In this document: in pieces, positions 23,688-31,785 of the stretch | Position numbering within the stretch: the stretch's first letter is position 1 | How the letters are laid out: each line of letters opens with the position of its first letter | Assembly: GCA_964386635.1 (NCBI GenBank) | Contig: CAYLRO010000028.1 | Span: 1 to 39,455 of the forward strand | Length of the DNA: 39,455 bases | Reading direction: 5' to 3' | DNA from: Sabulitectum sp964386635 | Lineage (GTDB): Bacteria; Fermentibacterota; Fermentibacteria; Fermentibacterales; JCC-6 | The notes under the pieces: generated by a model | Databases searched by the model: none | What the model was told of the DNA's origin: nothing | Seen by the model: the letters and a program-made list of their open reading frames with translations, nothing else | Made by a program: the position numbers and the translations under genes

Positions 23688-24752
23688 GTGGCATCTGTCA
23701 AAAAAGTTCATGTGGGCGGCCTTGAAATAGGCGGTGGTGCCCCTGTTCTTGTTCAGTCCATGACAACAACCTGCACAGCTGATGCCGGGGCAACCCTGTC
23801 TCAAATAGGGGAACTGGCGAACCTGGGAGCGGAGATCGTCCGTGTTTCGGTTCCAGACGACGCCTCTGCAGATTCTCTCAGAGAGATAATTGAAGGAGCA
23901 TCTGTTCCTGTTGTGGCGGATATACATTTCAGAGCAGACCTGGCAGTAAAAGCCCTTGAGGCAGGAATTCACAAACTGAGATTAAATCCTGGAAACATAC
24001 GCAGGAATGAAGATATCAGAAGAATTGCCCAGCTGGCTTCCAGAAGGAATGTCCCAATAAGGATCGGAGTCAATTCAGGAAGCATTCCGGGAGATCTTCG
24101 GGAAAAGCACCACGGTGTTAACGAAAATTCCATGTGGGAGGCTGCGGAAAGACATATTAATCTTCTGGAAACAGCAGGCTTCACTAATATTGTTCTCTCT
24201 CTTAAAGCTTCAGATCCCATGCTCACTGTAAGAGTGAACAGAATTGCTGCCCGGCGCTCACAGTATCCCATTCACCTGGGTGTTACAGAGGCAGGACCCA
24301 GGGGAACAGCAGGAGTGAGAAGTGCTGTTGCCATGGGAATTCTTCTCAACGAGGGAATCGGTGACACTATCAGGGTGTCTATTTCAGGTTCACCTCTGCC
24401 TGAGCCTGGAACAGCCTGGGAGATACTCTCCTCGCTGGGGTTGAGAAGAAGATTTGCCAGGATAGTCAGCTGTCCCACCTGTGCAAGGGCAAGAATAAAT
24501 GTTGAGGCCCTTGCCTTAAGGGTTCAGGAAATAATGAAAAACATCACCTCAACAGCCACCATTGCGGTAATGGGTTGTGAAGTTAACGGACCCGGCGAGG
24601 CCCGTGAAGCTGATATAGCTGTTATTGGAACCCCCAGAGGGATCATTCTCTGGAAAGACGGCATGTCTATGGGCGAGGTAGAAGAAAATGAACTTGACAG
24701 AATACTCATAGAACAGATTGAATTAATGGAAAGGCGGAGAGAAATTGAGTAA
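23688..24752 (+). CDS. ispG: 4-hydroxy-3-methylbut-2-enyl diphosphate synthase
   Basis: The 354-residue protein (GcpE) converts ME-cPP to HMBPP in the non-mevalonate isoprenoid pathway. V-Q-S-M-T-T-T at about residues 22-28 is diagnostic. The [4Fe-4S] ligands are C-P-T-C at about 261-264 and a later Cys in G-C-E-V-N-G-P-G-E near 296. The compact length matches the bacterial two-domain form without the insert of plant or chlamydial proteins. The start is GTG with GGAGG upstream, one base after the prmC stop. Its end overlaps glnA. Confidence 0.95.
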   Translation: MASVKKVHVGGLEIGGGAPVLVQSMTTTCTADAGATLSQIGELANLGAEIVRVSVPDDASADSLREIIEGASVPVVADIHFRADLAVKALEAGIHKLRLNPGNIRRNEDIRRIAQLASRRNVPIRIGVNSGSIPGDLREKHHGVNENSMWEAAERHINLLETAGFTNIVLSLKASDPMLTVRVNRIAARRSQYPIHLGVTEAGPRGTAGVRSAVAMGILLNEGIGDTIRVSISGSPLPEPGTAWEILSSLGLRRRFARIVSCPTCARARINVEALALRVQEIMKNITSTATIAVMGCEVNGPGEAREADIAVIGTPRGIILWKDGMSMGEVEENELDRILIEQIELMERRREIE

Positions 24753-26169
24753 CGGCATCATCGAAGCTGCACAGAGAAAGCTGCAGGAGAAAGGTATCGA
24801 AGAATTTGATATCAGGTTCACAGATATACTTGGATACTGGCGGCATGTAACCATTCCTGTCACCTCTGCACCCAGTGATCTGTTCCTGAGAGGTGTTGGT
24901 TTCGACGGATCAACTCTTGACGGCATGAGCAGTACGGAAGCCGGTGATCTGGCTCTTATCCCTGATCCCAGAAGACTCTATTTTGATCCATTCGCCAAAA
25001 GACCCACTGTTGCTCTGTTCGGGGACATTGTGGACTGCGTGACAGGAAAACCGTATTCAAGAGACCCGAGAGGTGTAGCGAAGAAGGCAGCCAGCCTGCT
25101 GAAGTTTGAAGGAATAGCTACAGACAGTTTCTGGGCGCCTGAATTTGAGTTCTATCTCTTCGACAAAGCAAGATTCTGGGAAAAGCCCGGCCAGTCCGGA
25201 TTCGACTTTCAGAACATTGAAAACCCCCATGCATCAGAGGATGCGGAAGCTCACGGCCTTGTGCATGCTTCCCACAGCGGATACCATGCCATGTTCCCTC
25301 TGGACAGTCTTCACGATATCCGTGGAGAGATGGTTGCCAGAATGCAGGAAGCTGGAATTTCTGTAAAGTATCACCACCATGAAGTAGGCAGATGGGGTCA
25401 GGCAGAGATAGAAGTGAATTTTGCTCCTATGCTCACAAGCGCTGATGATGTAATGATAACCAAGCATATAGTGAGAAATATCGCTCTGAATCACAACATG
25501 GCATCCACATTCATGCCGAAACCTCTTCCGGGAGAGCCGGGCAGCGGTATGCATTTCCACATGTTCTTCGAGAAAGCCGGTGAGAGGATATTCTTCCAGA
25601 AAGACGGCTACTGCAACCTGAGCCCCACTGCAAGAAGTGCCATTGCAGGAATTCTTCACCATGCAAGAGCTCTTTGCGCCTTCACCAATCCCAGCGTGAA
25701 CAGTTACCAGAGACTGGTACCTAATCAGGAGGCCCCTGTCTACAGATTCTTCAGCGGACCAAACCGTTCCGCTGCAGTAAGGGTTCCTGCATACGCCAGA
25801 TCTCCTAAAAAAATGAGATTTGAGTACCGTGTTCCCGACGGCACATGTAATCCATACCTTGCAATGGGAGCCATGCTCATGGCGGCAATTGACGGTATCA
25901 GAAACAACATGGAACCGGAAAAGATGGGCTTCGGACCAATAGACGAAAATGTTTTCCGGCATGACTATGACACTTCAGATCTTCTCTGTCTGCCTGAGAG
26001 TCTTGATGAAGCTCTGGATTCACTTGAGCAGGACAGAGATTTTCTTCAGAGCGACGACGTTTTCACCGACGACTTCATAGATGCTTTCCTCTCAGTCAAG
26101 CGAGCAGAAACTGCCCTGTTCAAGGGTAATCCCCACCCGCTTGAGCACAGACTTTACTTCTCACTTTAA
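24745..26169 (+). CDS. glnA: Glutamine synthetase, type I
   Basis: The 474-residue enzyme makes glutamine from glutamate, ammonia and ATP. The N-terminal beta-grasp domain has F-T-D-I-L-G-Y-W and the loop G-V-G-F-D-G-S-T-L-D-G-M. The catalytic domain has A-P-E-F-E-F-Y-L-F for metal binding, G-S-G-M-H-F-H-M, and N-R-S-A-A-V-R-V-P. The region that carries the adenylylated Tyr in enteric GlnA (N-L-Y-D-L-P) reads Y-D-T-S-D-L-L-C-L-P here, so covalent control by GlnE looks unlikely. The start is TTG (24745), overlapping ispG by eight bases. The pairing with ispG is not a usual one. Confidence 0.95.
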   Translation: MSNGIIEAAQRKLQEKGIEEFDIRFTDILGYWRHVTIPVTSAPSDLFLRGVGFDGSTLDGMSSTEAGDLALIPDPRRLYFDPFAKRPTVALFGDIVDCVTGKPYSRDPRGVAKKAASLLKFEGIATDSFWAPEFEFYLFDKARFWEKPGQSGFDFQNIENPHASEDAEAHGLVHASHSGYHAMFPLDSLHDIRGEMVARMQEAGISVKYHHHEVGRWGQAEIEVNFAPMLTSADDVMITKHIVRNIALNHNMASTFMPKPLPGEPGSGMHFHMFFEKAGERIFFQKDGYCNLSPTARSAIAGILHHARALCAFTNPSVNSYQRLVPNQEAPVYRFFSGPNRSAAVRVPAYARSPKKMRFEYRVPDGTCNPYLAMGAMLMAAIDGIRNNMEPEKMGFGPIDENVFRHDYDTSDLLCLPESLDEALDSLEQDRDFLQSDDVFTDDFIDAFLSVKRAETALFKGNPHPLEHRLYFSL

Positions 26170-26178
26170 GGAGAGATA

Positions 26179-27375
26179 ATGAAATTAGTGCTGTTGCTTT
26201 TCGCTGCTCTTGTTCTGGCTTTTGCCGGTTGTGGCAGTGAAGAAGCTCCCGTTGATGGTGATCAGACTGACTCCGGTCAGGAAGAAGACTTCGCCACCAG
26301 TCTGGAAATGCCTGAGATCGACCAGTGGCTGGTTATCCAGGATTCCATCGGAGTTGAGCTTGGCGACTCGAATCTTGTATTCGGAACAATCGTGGGAGCG
26401 CAATACCTCCCCAACGGTAACATCGCCGTTGCCGATATGATGAAGGTGCAGGTAAATATCTACTCCTCTGATGGCCAGTACATCAGAACTGTTGGCCGTG
26501 AGGGGCAGGGCCCCGGTGAATATCAGCTTCTTTCTGCATTTTCAGTTAACACCGACGGCTCTTTTATTGTACCGGACGCAATGGGCGGTAAAATTAACTT
26601 CTACGATCCTGAGGGTAACTTCACCCATGCAATGACAGGGTTCTTCCCCTCTCCTCCAGTGAGCATCGAAGCGGTTGAAGGAGGCTTCGTAGGCCTTAAA
26701 CCTGCCTGGGAACAGAATGATGACGAGATGTTAACAGGTATGGAAGTAGCACTCTGGGAAGACTCTGCTGAAGCCAGTGTGGTGTACAGAGAAAATCTCA
26801 TTCCGTTTGACATGAACGACATGGGAGCAATGGCAAAAACAATGGTTATTTTCACAGTGGACCGTGATGAAGATGTATTCCTGGCTGAGTACGACACGGA
26901 AAACTACTTAATCAACTGTGTTAATGCTGCAGGAGAGGAAATCTGGACCATTGAGGAAGAATTTCCCATGGTAAGGAAACCCCTTGAGGACATAGAGATC
27001 GAGAGAGACATGGTCAGGAACAGGATGATAGCAGGTGGAGCACCTCCAGCCATGGCGGAAGGCTACGAGCCTGATGAATACCGTTCCATGGTGGCAGGAC
27101 TCAGCATAGACAACCATAACCGGCTATGGGTTATGAGTGGACTTTATGAAGGTATTGTATACAGGGTGTACAACGCTGACACTGCTGAATTCCTTTTCAC
27201 CGCCGCCCTGAGAACCACTGAGGAAAAAGAAAACACAATGCCCGTGATCACAACCAGAGGCATTCTCGGATACGATCCCACATCTGAAGACTGGCCAAGA
27301 GTTTATCTTATCGGCCCTGAAGATCCCCAGCTCTTTGAACTGCAGGACCTGTCAGAAACTGCCGGCCAGCTGTAG
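26179..27375 (+). CDS. Six-bladed beta-propeller lipoprotein
   Basis: The 398-residue protein has a lipoprotein signal (M-K-L-V-L-L-L-F ... L-A-F-A-G-C) followed by an acidic linker. The body has repeated propeller strands such as G-N-I-A-V-A-D, G-Q-Y-I-R-T-V-G-R-E-G-Q-G-P-G-E-Y and N-R-L-W-V-M, as in NHL-like six-bladed propeller lipoproteins of the FCB group. It shares the signature G-D-S-N-x-V-F-G-T-I with the gene at 38211. Ligand and partner are unknown; a periplasmic or surface location is inferred. Only nine bases, holding GGAGAG, separate it from glnA, so it may be co-transcribed. Confidence 0.85.
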   Translation: MKLVLLLFAALVLAFAGCGSEEAPVDGDQTDSGQEEDFATSLEMPEIDQWLVIQDSIGVELGDSNLVFGTIVGAQYLPNGNIAVADMMKVQVNIYSSDGQYIRTVGREGQGPGEYQLLSAFSVNTDGSFIVPDAMGGKINFYDPEGNFTHAMTGFFPSPPVSIEAVEGGFVGLKPAWEQNDDEMLTGMEVALWEDSAEASVVYRENLIPFDMNDMGAMAKTMVIFTVDRDEDVFLAEYDTENYLINCVNAAGEEIWTIEEEFPMVRKPLEDIEIERDMVRNRMIAGGAPPAMAEGYEPDEYRSMVAGLSIDNHNRLWVMSGLYEGIVYRVYNADTAEFLFTAALRTTEEKENTMPVITTRGILGYDPTSEDWPRVYLIGPEDPQLFELQDLSETAGQL

Positions 27376-27388
27376 TCAGCTGAATTCC

Positions 27389-27426
27389 AGGAGGGGCACA
27401 CCTGCAGGCGTGCCCCTCCTCTCTTC
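27389..27426 (+). terminator. Hairpin terminator after the propeller lipoprotein gene
   Basis: An 11-base-pair stem (27389-27399 with 27410-27420) with a ten-base loop is followed by the pyrimidine run CTCTTCC. The stem is strong but the T tract poor, so termination may be partial. Confidence 0.65.
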
Positions 27427-27443
27427 CATTATTGAAAGGATGA

Positions 27444-27950
27444 ATGATGATTCTGCTTTTATTTGTTCTCACTGCTGTCACCGTTTCGCCGGAAGGCGTC
27501 ACGGTTATAACCGCTGAATCCACAATGGAAGAACTTGTGGAGATGTTTGGGGAAGAAAACCTTGAGACAACCAGAGAACACCTTGGAGAAGGGTTCTACA
27601 GCGAAGGTACTCTGATATTCGGCGGCACTGATAAGGAACTTGCTGTTGTTTGGGATGAGGGTTCCATATCCGAAGTAAGAATAACCGGAACAAATGCCAC
27701 GCCTGAGGGAATAGCCCTGGGATCCACTCTTGCTGAACTTGAAGAGGTCATCGGGCCATTCGAGATGGCGGGTTTCGCCTGGGATTGTGAGGGTTATGCA
27801 GACCTGGAAGGCACCCTTTATGAGGGGCTTTACATCAGGCTTACACCTGTGGGAGAAACACCGGAACGCTTCATGGGTGACAGAATGTTCACTTCAGAGG
27901 AGCTCCGTGACTTGAATCCGGTTGTTACTGACCTGAGAATACTTTTTTAG
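27444..27950 (+). CDS. Small secreted hypothetical protein
   Basis: The 168-residue protein starts with a short hydrophobic signal (MMILLLFVLTAVTVSPEG). The mature part is acidic and contains A-L-G-S-T-L-A-E-L-E-E-V-I-G-P-F, a pattern seen in many small periplasmic proteins with a repeated alpha-beta unit (G-x-x-L-x-E-L ... G). I cannot name a family. AAAGGA lies just before the tandem ATG codons. Its stop overlaps the stop of the convergent arylsulfotransferase-like gene by three bases. Confidence 0.72.
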   Translation: MMILLLFVLTAVTVSPEGVTVITAESTMEELVEMFGEENLETTREHLGEGFYSEGTLIFGGTDKELAVVWDEGSISEVRITGTNATPEGIALGSTLAELEEVIGPFEMAGFAWDCEGYADLEGTLYEGLYIRLTPVGETPERFMGDRMFTSEELRDLNPVVTDLRILF

Positions 27951-29293
27951 AGCCAGTTTTCAACCGTCTCCGGAGAAACTCTTACAACATCAAACAGAGT
28001 AGCAATGAGTTCATGATCCTCACCTGCCCGGTGGGGATTGTAGAACTCCCAGACTATCTCCCCTTCATGAGTTACTTCGAAAGCTCTTCCCATAACAGAT
28101 TCAACTATAAGAGTGTTGCCGTTCTGAAGACGCTGACAGGAACCGACACCAACTGAATAGAATGGATGTTCAAGGCTTCCCCTGTACTCCCAGAGTACTT
28201 CTGACGTCACAGGATCGAACTGGAGAACGGAAGATCTTTCGCCCATCCCCTGATTGTCGAAGATCAACATGGTGCCGTCAGCAAGAAGGGCAGGCTCGTG
28301 CTGCATGTGCCACAGTTCGGATTGAGCCCAGTAAACGGATTCTTCTTCCAGATCAACCGCGCAGACCAGGTCAACAGCCCGGTGCGAAAGAATAACGGTA
28401 TTCGGCCTGAGAGGGCCTGTATACCCGTCAGGAAGCATTCCCGGCTTGATATAAACTATTGTGTTGCAGTGGAGCACATCTCCCTCTTCGGGAGTATCTC
28501 TCAGAACAGGAGCATACTGTGAATTCGCCAGCACATCCAGAGTAGACAGTCTGAGGGTTTCGTTCCCTGCAGAGTCAAGCCTTACGATGTAGTCCTCGCT
28601 GATAAGTTTCCCGGGATAGTATTCTGATTCGTTGTGAACATAACGGCCGATAGTGTAAACATTTCCATTCTGGTCCAAATCCAGATCATGGTGTGCACCG
28701 TTTGCTTCACTGTGCCAGAGCAGATTGGAATCTTTATCCAGCCTTACAATTCCACCTGCCTCAACTACAACGGTAAGATCACCGTTATCGGACAACTGTG
28801 CCCTCCGCCAGAAATCAATCGGGACTCCCTGGTCCTGAGCCTCGGGCCAGATACCGTAAAGGGAAACCTCGCTGCTGAACCAGCTGTGAACTGCTTCACC
28901 CTTCATATCTAGCAGGGAGATACCGGGGCCATGTCCGGAGAGTATCAGGTTATACCCATGACCGGTTTTTGAGGAATCAAAAACAGTGACCCCCATTTCC
29001 ACAGGGACCTCCACATAACCTGACAGATAACCCAGAGAACGGAGAAGCTCCAGTCTCTCGGTCTCTTCCTGTGACAGATTTTCCCTGGAAAATTCAGCTG
29101 AAGGCCTGGCCTCCCACCAGAGTCCCGGCGGCAGTTCATTCTCTTCCTGAACTTCAGACGGCACGTCGTCGTAAGAATGGAGAAACTGAAGCATCTTCAT
29201 TCTCGCAAAACCTCTGTACCTGTAACCGACGAACGCAACAACAGCAAGGAGCAGAACAGCGGGAACAGCTGCCCTCCTGCAGAATCTATTCAT
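27947..29293 (-). CDS. Arylsulfotransferase (ASST)-like exported protein
   Basis: The 448-residue protein has an N-terminal membrane anchor (residues about 8-25) and a beta-propeller body that fits the arylsulfotransferase family. Examples are S-G-H-G-P-G-I-S-L-L-D, S-N-L-L-W-H-S-E-A-N-G-A-H-H-D-L-D-L-D-Q-N-G-N-V-Y and W-E-Y-R-G-S-L-E-H-P-F-Y-S. Characterised ASSTs move sulfate between phenols through a catalytic His; I can see His-rich segments but not prove which is catalytic. Between anchor and propeller lies E-R-L-E-L-L-R-S-L-G-Y-L-S-G-Y, which looks like the C-terminal tail of sulfatases. AAGGAAGG precedes the ATG. Confidence 0.78.
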   Translation of the reverse strand: MNRFCRRAAVPAVLLLAVVAFVGYRYRGFARMKMLQFLHSYDDVPSEVQEENELPPGLWWEARPSAEFSRENLSQEETERLELLRSLGYLSGYVEVPVEMGVTVFDSSKTGHGYNLILSGHGPGISLLDMKGEAVHSWFSSEVSLYGIWPEAQDQGVPIDFWRRAQLSDNGDLTVVVEAGGIVRLDKDSNLLWHSEANGAHHDLDLDQNGNVYTIGRYVHNESEYYPGKLISEDYIVRLDSAGNETLRLSTLDVLANSQYAPVLRDTPEEGDVLHCNTIVYIKPGMLPDGYTGPLRPNTVILSHRAVDLVCAVDLEEESVYWAQSELWHMQHEPALLADGTMLIFDNQGMGERSSVLQFDPVTSEVLWEYRGSLEHPFYSVGVGSCQRLQNGNTLIVESVMGRAFEVTHEGEIVWEFYNPHRAGEDHELIATLFDVVRVSPETVENWL

Positions 29294-29407
29294 CTGAAAC
29301 CTTCCTTAATAACCCATGAACGATCTTGGAAAGGCTGAATATAGCTTGAAAACAGAGACCTATCTATCCCCCATTCAGGTTTCCTTTCCAGGTGCAGGCC
29401 CAGGTGA

Positions 29408-29437
29408 TTGAATACAGCTCACAAAACGGTGTGTTAT
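29408..29437 (+). promoter_or_regulatory. Candidate promoter for the metallo-beta-lactamase-fold gene
   Basis: TTGAAT (29408-29413) and TGTTAT (29432-29437) are spaced by 18 bases, four matches each to the sigma-70 boxes. A start near 29444 would leave a short leader with the GGGAGGAA ribosome site before the ATG at 29460. The rest of the gap 29294-29459 shows nothing else. Confidence 0.35.
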
Positions 29438-29459
29438 GTTCCATGGCAGGGAGGAATTC

Positions 29460-30209
29460 ATGAGAGTGATTCAGATGGAAACCGGCTTCTGGAATTTCCA
29501 GTTTCCTGAAGCAGACGGATTTGATTACGGATTCAACCTGTATGCCTTACTTGACCGCAACAGGGTTCTGCTGATAGACACAGCTTTCCGCTCACAGATC
29601 AGAGAGGTAAAGGAATACCTGACTGAGAATGGGCTTGAACTGACTCATGTTCTTGCTACGCATTTCCACAATGACCACATTGCAGGTCTCATGAGTCTCT
29701 CTGGTGACATTACTGTTCTGGGAAGCCCTGAATACCGCAAAACACTAACAAAAAACATTCCACAGAAAGTAACGGCGGTTTCCTTTTCAGAACCCCTTTT
29801 CTTCGGAGATTTCACTCTGAATTTCACTGCTGCCCCGGGCCATTCTCCCTGCAGCATACTCACTGACATAAACAAACAGTATACGCATGCGGGAGACAAC
29901 CTGATGAGCAGATATGACGGAAAGCGAATACTGCCGTGGGTTGAAAAGAAATACATCAGAGATCACATAGGAACTCTGGAACTGCTGAAAAGCCTTGAGA
30001 AAAACAGAGTTCTTCTTTCACACGGACCTGAGATTACAGACCGGAACAGAATAGCAGAGGAAATAGATATGAGGCTTTGTTATCTCAGAGCAGTAGACAA
30101 TGCAGACAACTCTCTGACCCTGGAGCAGGCACTTCCTGACAGCGCTGAGAACTGGACGGCAACAGAGTTTTTCAATCAGCTGATGGAATCGAGTTCCGAC
30201 AGGAAGTAA
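29460..30209 (+). CDS. Metallo-beta-lactamase-fold hydrolase
   Basis: I set the start at the ATG at 29460, with AGGGAGGAA upstream, rather than the ATG at 29436. The 249-residue protein has the zinc motif T-H-F-H-N-D-H at about residues 67-73, a further His in G-H-S-P-C-S, Asp in H-A-G-D-N-L and His in L-S-H-G-P-E. This is a complete two-metal site. The fold covers lactonases, glyoxalase II and many other hydrolases; the short F-D-Y-G-F-N-L-Y-A-L-L-D start is typical of small-molecule hydrolases of this group. Substrate unknown. Its end overlaps the convergent gene at 30176-30209 by 34 bases. Confidence 0.88.
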   Translation: MRVIQMETGFWNFQFPEADGFDYGFNLYALLDRNRVLLIDTAFRSQIREVKEYLTENGLELTHVLATHFHNDHIAGLMSLSGDITVLGSPEYRKTLTKNIPQKVTAVSFSEPLFFGDFTLNFTAAPGHSPCSILTDINKQYTHAGDNLMSRYDGKRILPWVEKKYIRDHIGTLELLKSLEKNRVLLSHGPEITDRNRIAEEIDMRLCYLRAVDNADNSLTLEQALPDSAENWTATEFFNQLMESSSDRK

Positions 30210-30628
30210 TCCCTGTTATCCTTCTCTTCAATGTTTTCAGCGGCCTCCAGAGCCTGTTTCCTGAACTCTGCGGATTCCACGGTATTCCCAAGAATCATGT
30301 GAGCCCTGGCAAGAGCTTCCAGAGAAAATGCCAGGTCGAAATCACCAATACTGTTCTCCCTGCATGTGTGATTGCAGCACAGGGCATGATGAAGAGCCGA
30401 TTCACCCATTCCCAGAACTGAATAAACCCTTGATATCTGCCACTCACCCCTCTGAAACTCAAGAGAAGTTCCGATCTCGCCCCAGTGATACCGGGAACAG
30501 TGTGCAGTGTGGATCATCTTCATGTCTTCTTCCGGGGTTCTGTCCGCTTTATCAAGAAGGTCCCATACTGCGTTGAAACAGCTCACCGCAAGAACTTTGT
30601 GCACCTGCTTCTTTTCTTCTTCATTCAT
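30176..30628 (-). CDS. Small helical protein of unknown function (TPR-like)
   Basis: From the ATG at 30628, preceded by GAGGGA, the protein is 150 residues and looks almost wholly helical. It contains the blocks S-R-Y-H-W-G-E-I-G-T, E-W-Q-I-S-R-V-Y and A-L-H-H-A-L-C-C-N-H-T-C, then a helix pair resembling a tetratricopeptide repeat (A-L-A-R-A-H-M-I-L-G-N-T). I recall similar small conserved proteins without a defined role. The His/Cys cluster (H-H-x6-N-H-x-C) could bind a metal; that is inference. Last gene of the operon, overlapping the cyclase-family gene by eight bases. Confidence 0.75.
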   Translation of the reverse strand: MNEEEKKQVHKVLAVSCFNAVWDLLDKADRTPEEDMKMIHTAHCSRYHWGEIGTSLEFQRGEWQISRVYSVLGMGESALHHALCCNHTCRENSIGDFDLAFSLEALARAHMILGNTVESAEFRKQALEAAENIEEKDNRDYFLSELDSIS

Positions 30629-31172
30629 TGTTCCCTCTCTTTTTGAATGGATCAATATCCGCAATTGAATCCGCAAGCAGCACTCTCACCGGAGACCCGT
30701 CCGCCCCGGTGAACTTCAGTGGAAATGCCAGCAGAATGTACTCTCCGGGTTCTATCCCGTTAAGATCAAGATTCTCTATTACCGGAACACCGGCACCCAG
30801 GATAACTTCATGAGCAGCAGTTGAGTCCGGGAAATCAATGGAGATGGACGATGTGCCAACCAGCACAGCCCCGGAGCTGATCATCAGCTCCGCTTCCTCT
30901 GCAGTGACAGGCCCTCTGGAAAGCACAGCGCTTCCCGGGGACACAGCTTCTCCTTCAAACACTGCCTTTACTATGAACGGCTGAAATTCATCAATGGTTC
31001 TGCCGTCTTCAAATCTGTGTCTGGGAGCATCCATATGGGTTCCGGTATGGAGAGACATCCTTACTGAAGATGAAGAGAATTCTCCTGTCTGGACAGTATG
31101 TCTCTCAAACTCCACATCTCCCGGCCAGACAGGGATACCCTGGTAAACCGGTTTTGTTACATCATAAAGCAC
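30621..31172 (-). CDS. Cyclase-family (kynurenine formamidase-like) metal hydrolase
   Basis: The 183-residue protein carries the family metal motif H-T-G-T-H-M-D-A-P-R-H (H-x-G-T-H-x-D-x-P-x-H), with V-P-V-I-E-N-L-D-L-N-G in the second half. Members (PF04199) hydrolyse N-formylkynurenine, isatin or other cyclic amides in the cytoplasm; no tryptophan-degradation gene is nearby, so the substrate is open. I favour the GTG at 31172 because V-L-Y-D-V-T-K-P then forms the usual N-terminus and overlap with nth is only 11 bases. A GTG at 31205 with GGAG upstream would add 11 residues and cannot be excluded. Confidence 0.87.
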   Translation of the reverse strand: MLYDVTKPVYQGIPVWPGDVEFERHTVQTGEFSSSSVRMSLHTGTHMDAPRHRFEDGRTIDEFQPFIVKAVFEGEAVSPGSAVLSRGPVTAEEAELMISSGAVLVGTSSISIDFPDSTAAHEVILGAGVPVIENLDLNGIEPGEYILLAFPLKFTGADGSPVRVLLADSIADIDPFKKRGNNE

Positions 31173-31785
31173 TTTTGCACCATCCCTTGAAAGAACACAT
31201 GTCACACCTGGGTACTCCGGGGAGACAGACCCGCTGGCCGAACCTTACAAATACATGGTTAAGAGTTATCCAGAGGTCTTCAGGAAAAACTTTCATAAGA
31301 GCAGTTTCAGTTTCAGCGGGAGTCCGGGTAACCACAATACCGAGTCTGTTGCTGATCCTGTGAACATGAACATCCACGCAGATCGCAGGTATGTTGAAGG
31401 CCATTGAAAGCACAAAGGCAGCAGTCTTGCCGCCTACCCCGGGAAGAGCCTCAAGTGCATCCCTGCCGGAAGGGACCTCTCCCTGATACTGCTGGATAAG
31501 AATATCTGCAAGACTCTTCAGCTGAGAAGCTTTTCTGTTGAAGAATCCAGCGGGACGGAGAAGTCCGGCAAGCTCCTTTTCCGGTATTCCAACCATCTTC
31601 TCAGGGGTATCTGCTCTTCTTAAAACCCGCCGGGTAACTTTTTCCGTCACTGCATCTCTGGTGCGGAGGCTGATAACAGTTCCAACCAGAACGGAGAATG
31701 GATCTCTACCGGACACCAGAGGTGAGGGAACTCCTTTTTCTCCTGAAGCGGCAGACATCTCCGCAAGCAGGTCTCTGGAATTCAT
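31162..31785 (-). CDS. nth: Endonuclease III (DNA glycosylase/AP lyase)
   Basis: The 207-residue protein is an Nth-type base-excision enzyme that removes oxidised pyrimidines. The helix-hairpin-helix L-P-G-V-G-G-K-T-A-A-F provides the catalytic Lys at about 119, and V-D-V-H-V-H-R provides the catalytic Asp near 137. The iron-sulfur cluster loop is C-x6-C-x2-C-x5-C (Cys 187, 194, 197, 203). The early block reads V-I-S-L-R-T-R-D instead of L-S-x-Q-x-T-D, a variant I associate with some archaeal and deep bacterial Nth. It overlaps rnd by ATGA. Confidence 0.95.
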   Translation of the reverse strand: MNSRDLLAEMSAASGEKGVPSPLVSGRDPFSVLVGTVISLRTRDAVTEKVTRRVLRRADTPEKMVGIPEKELAGLLRPAGFFNRKASQLKSLADILIQQYQGEVPSGRDALEALPGVGGKTAAFVLSMAFNIPAICVDVHVHRISNRLGIVVTRTPAETETALMKVFPEDLWITLNHVFVRFGQRVCLPGVPRCDMCSFKGWCKSAL

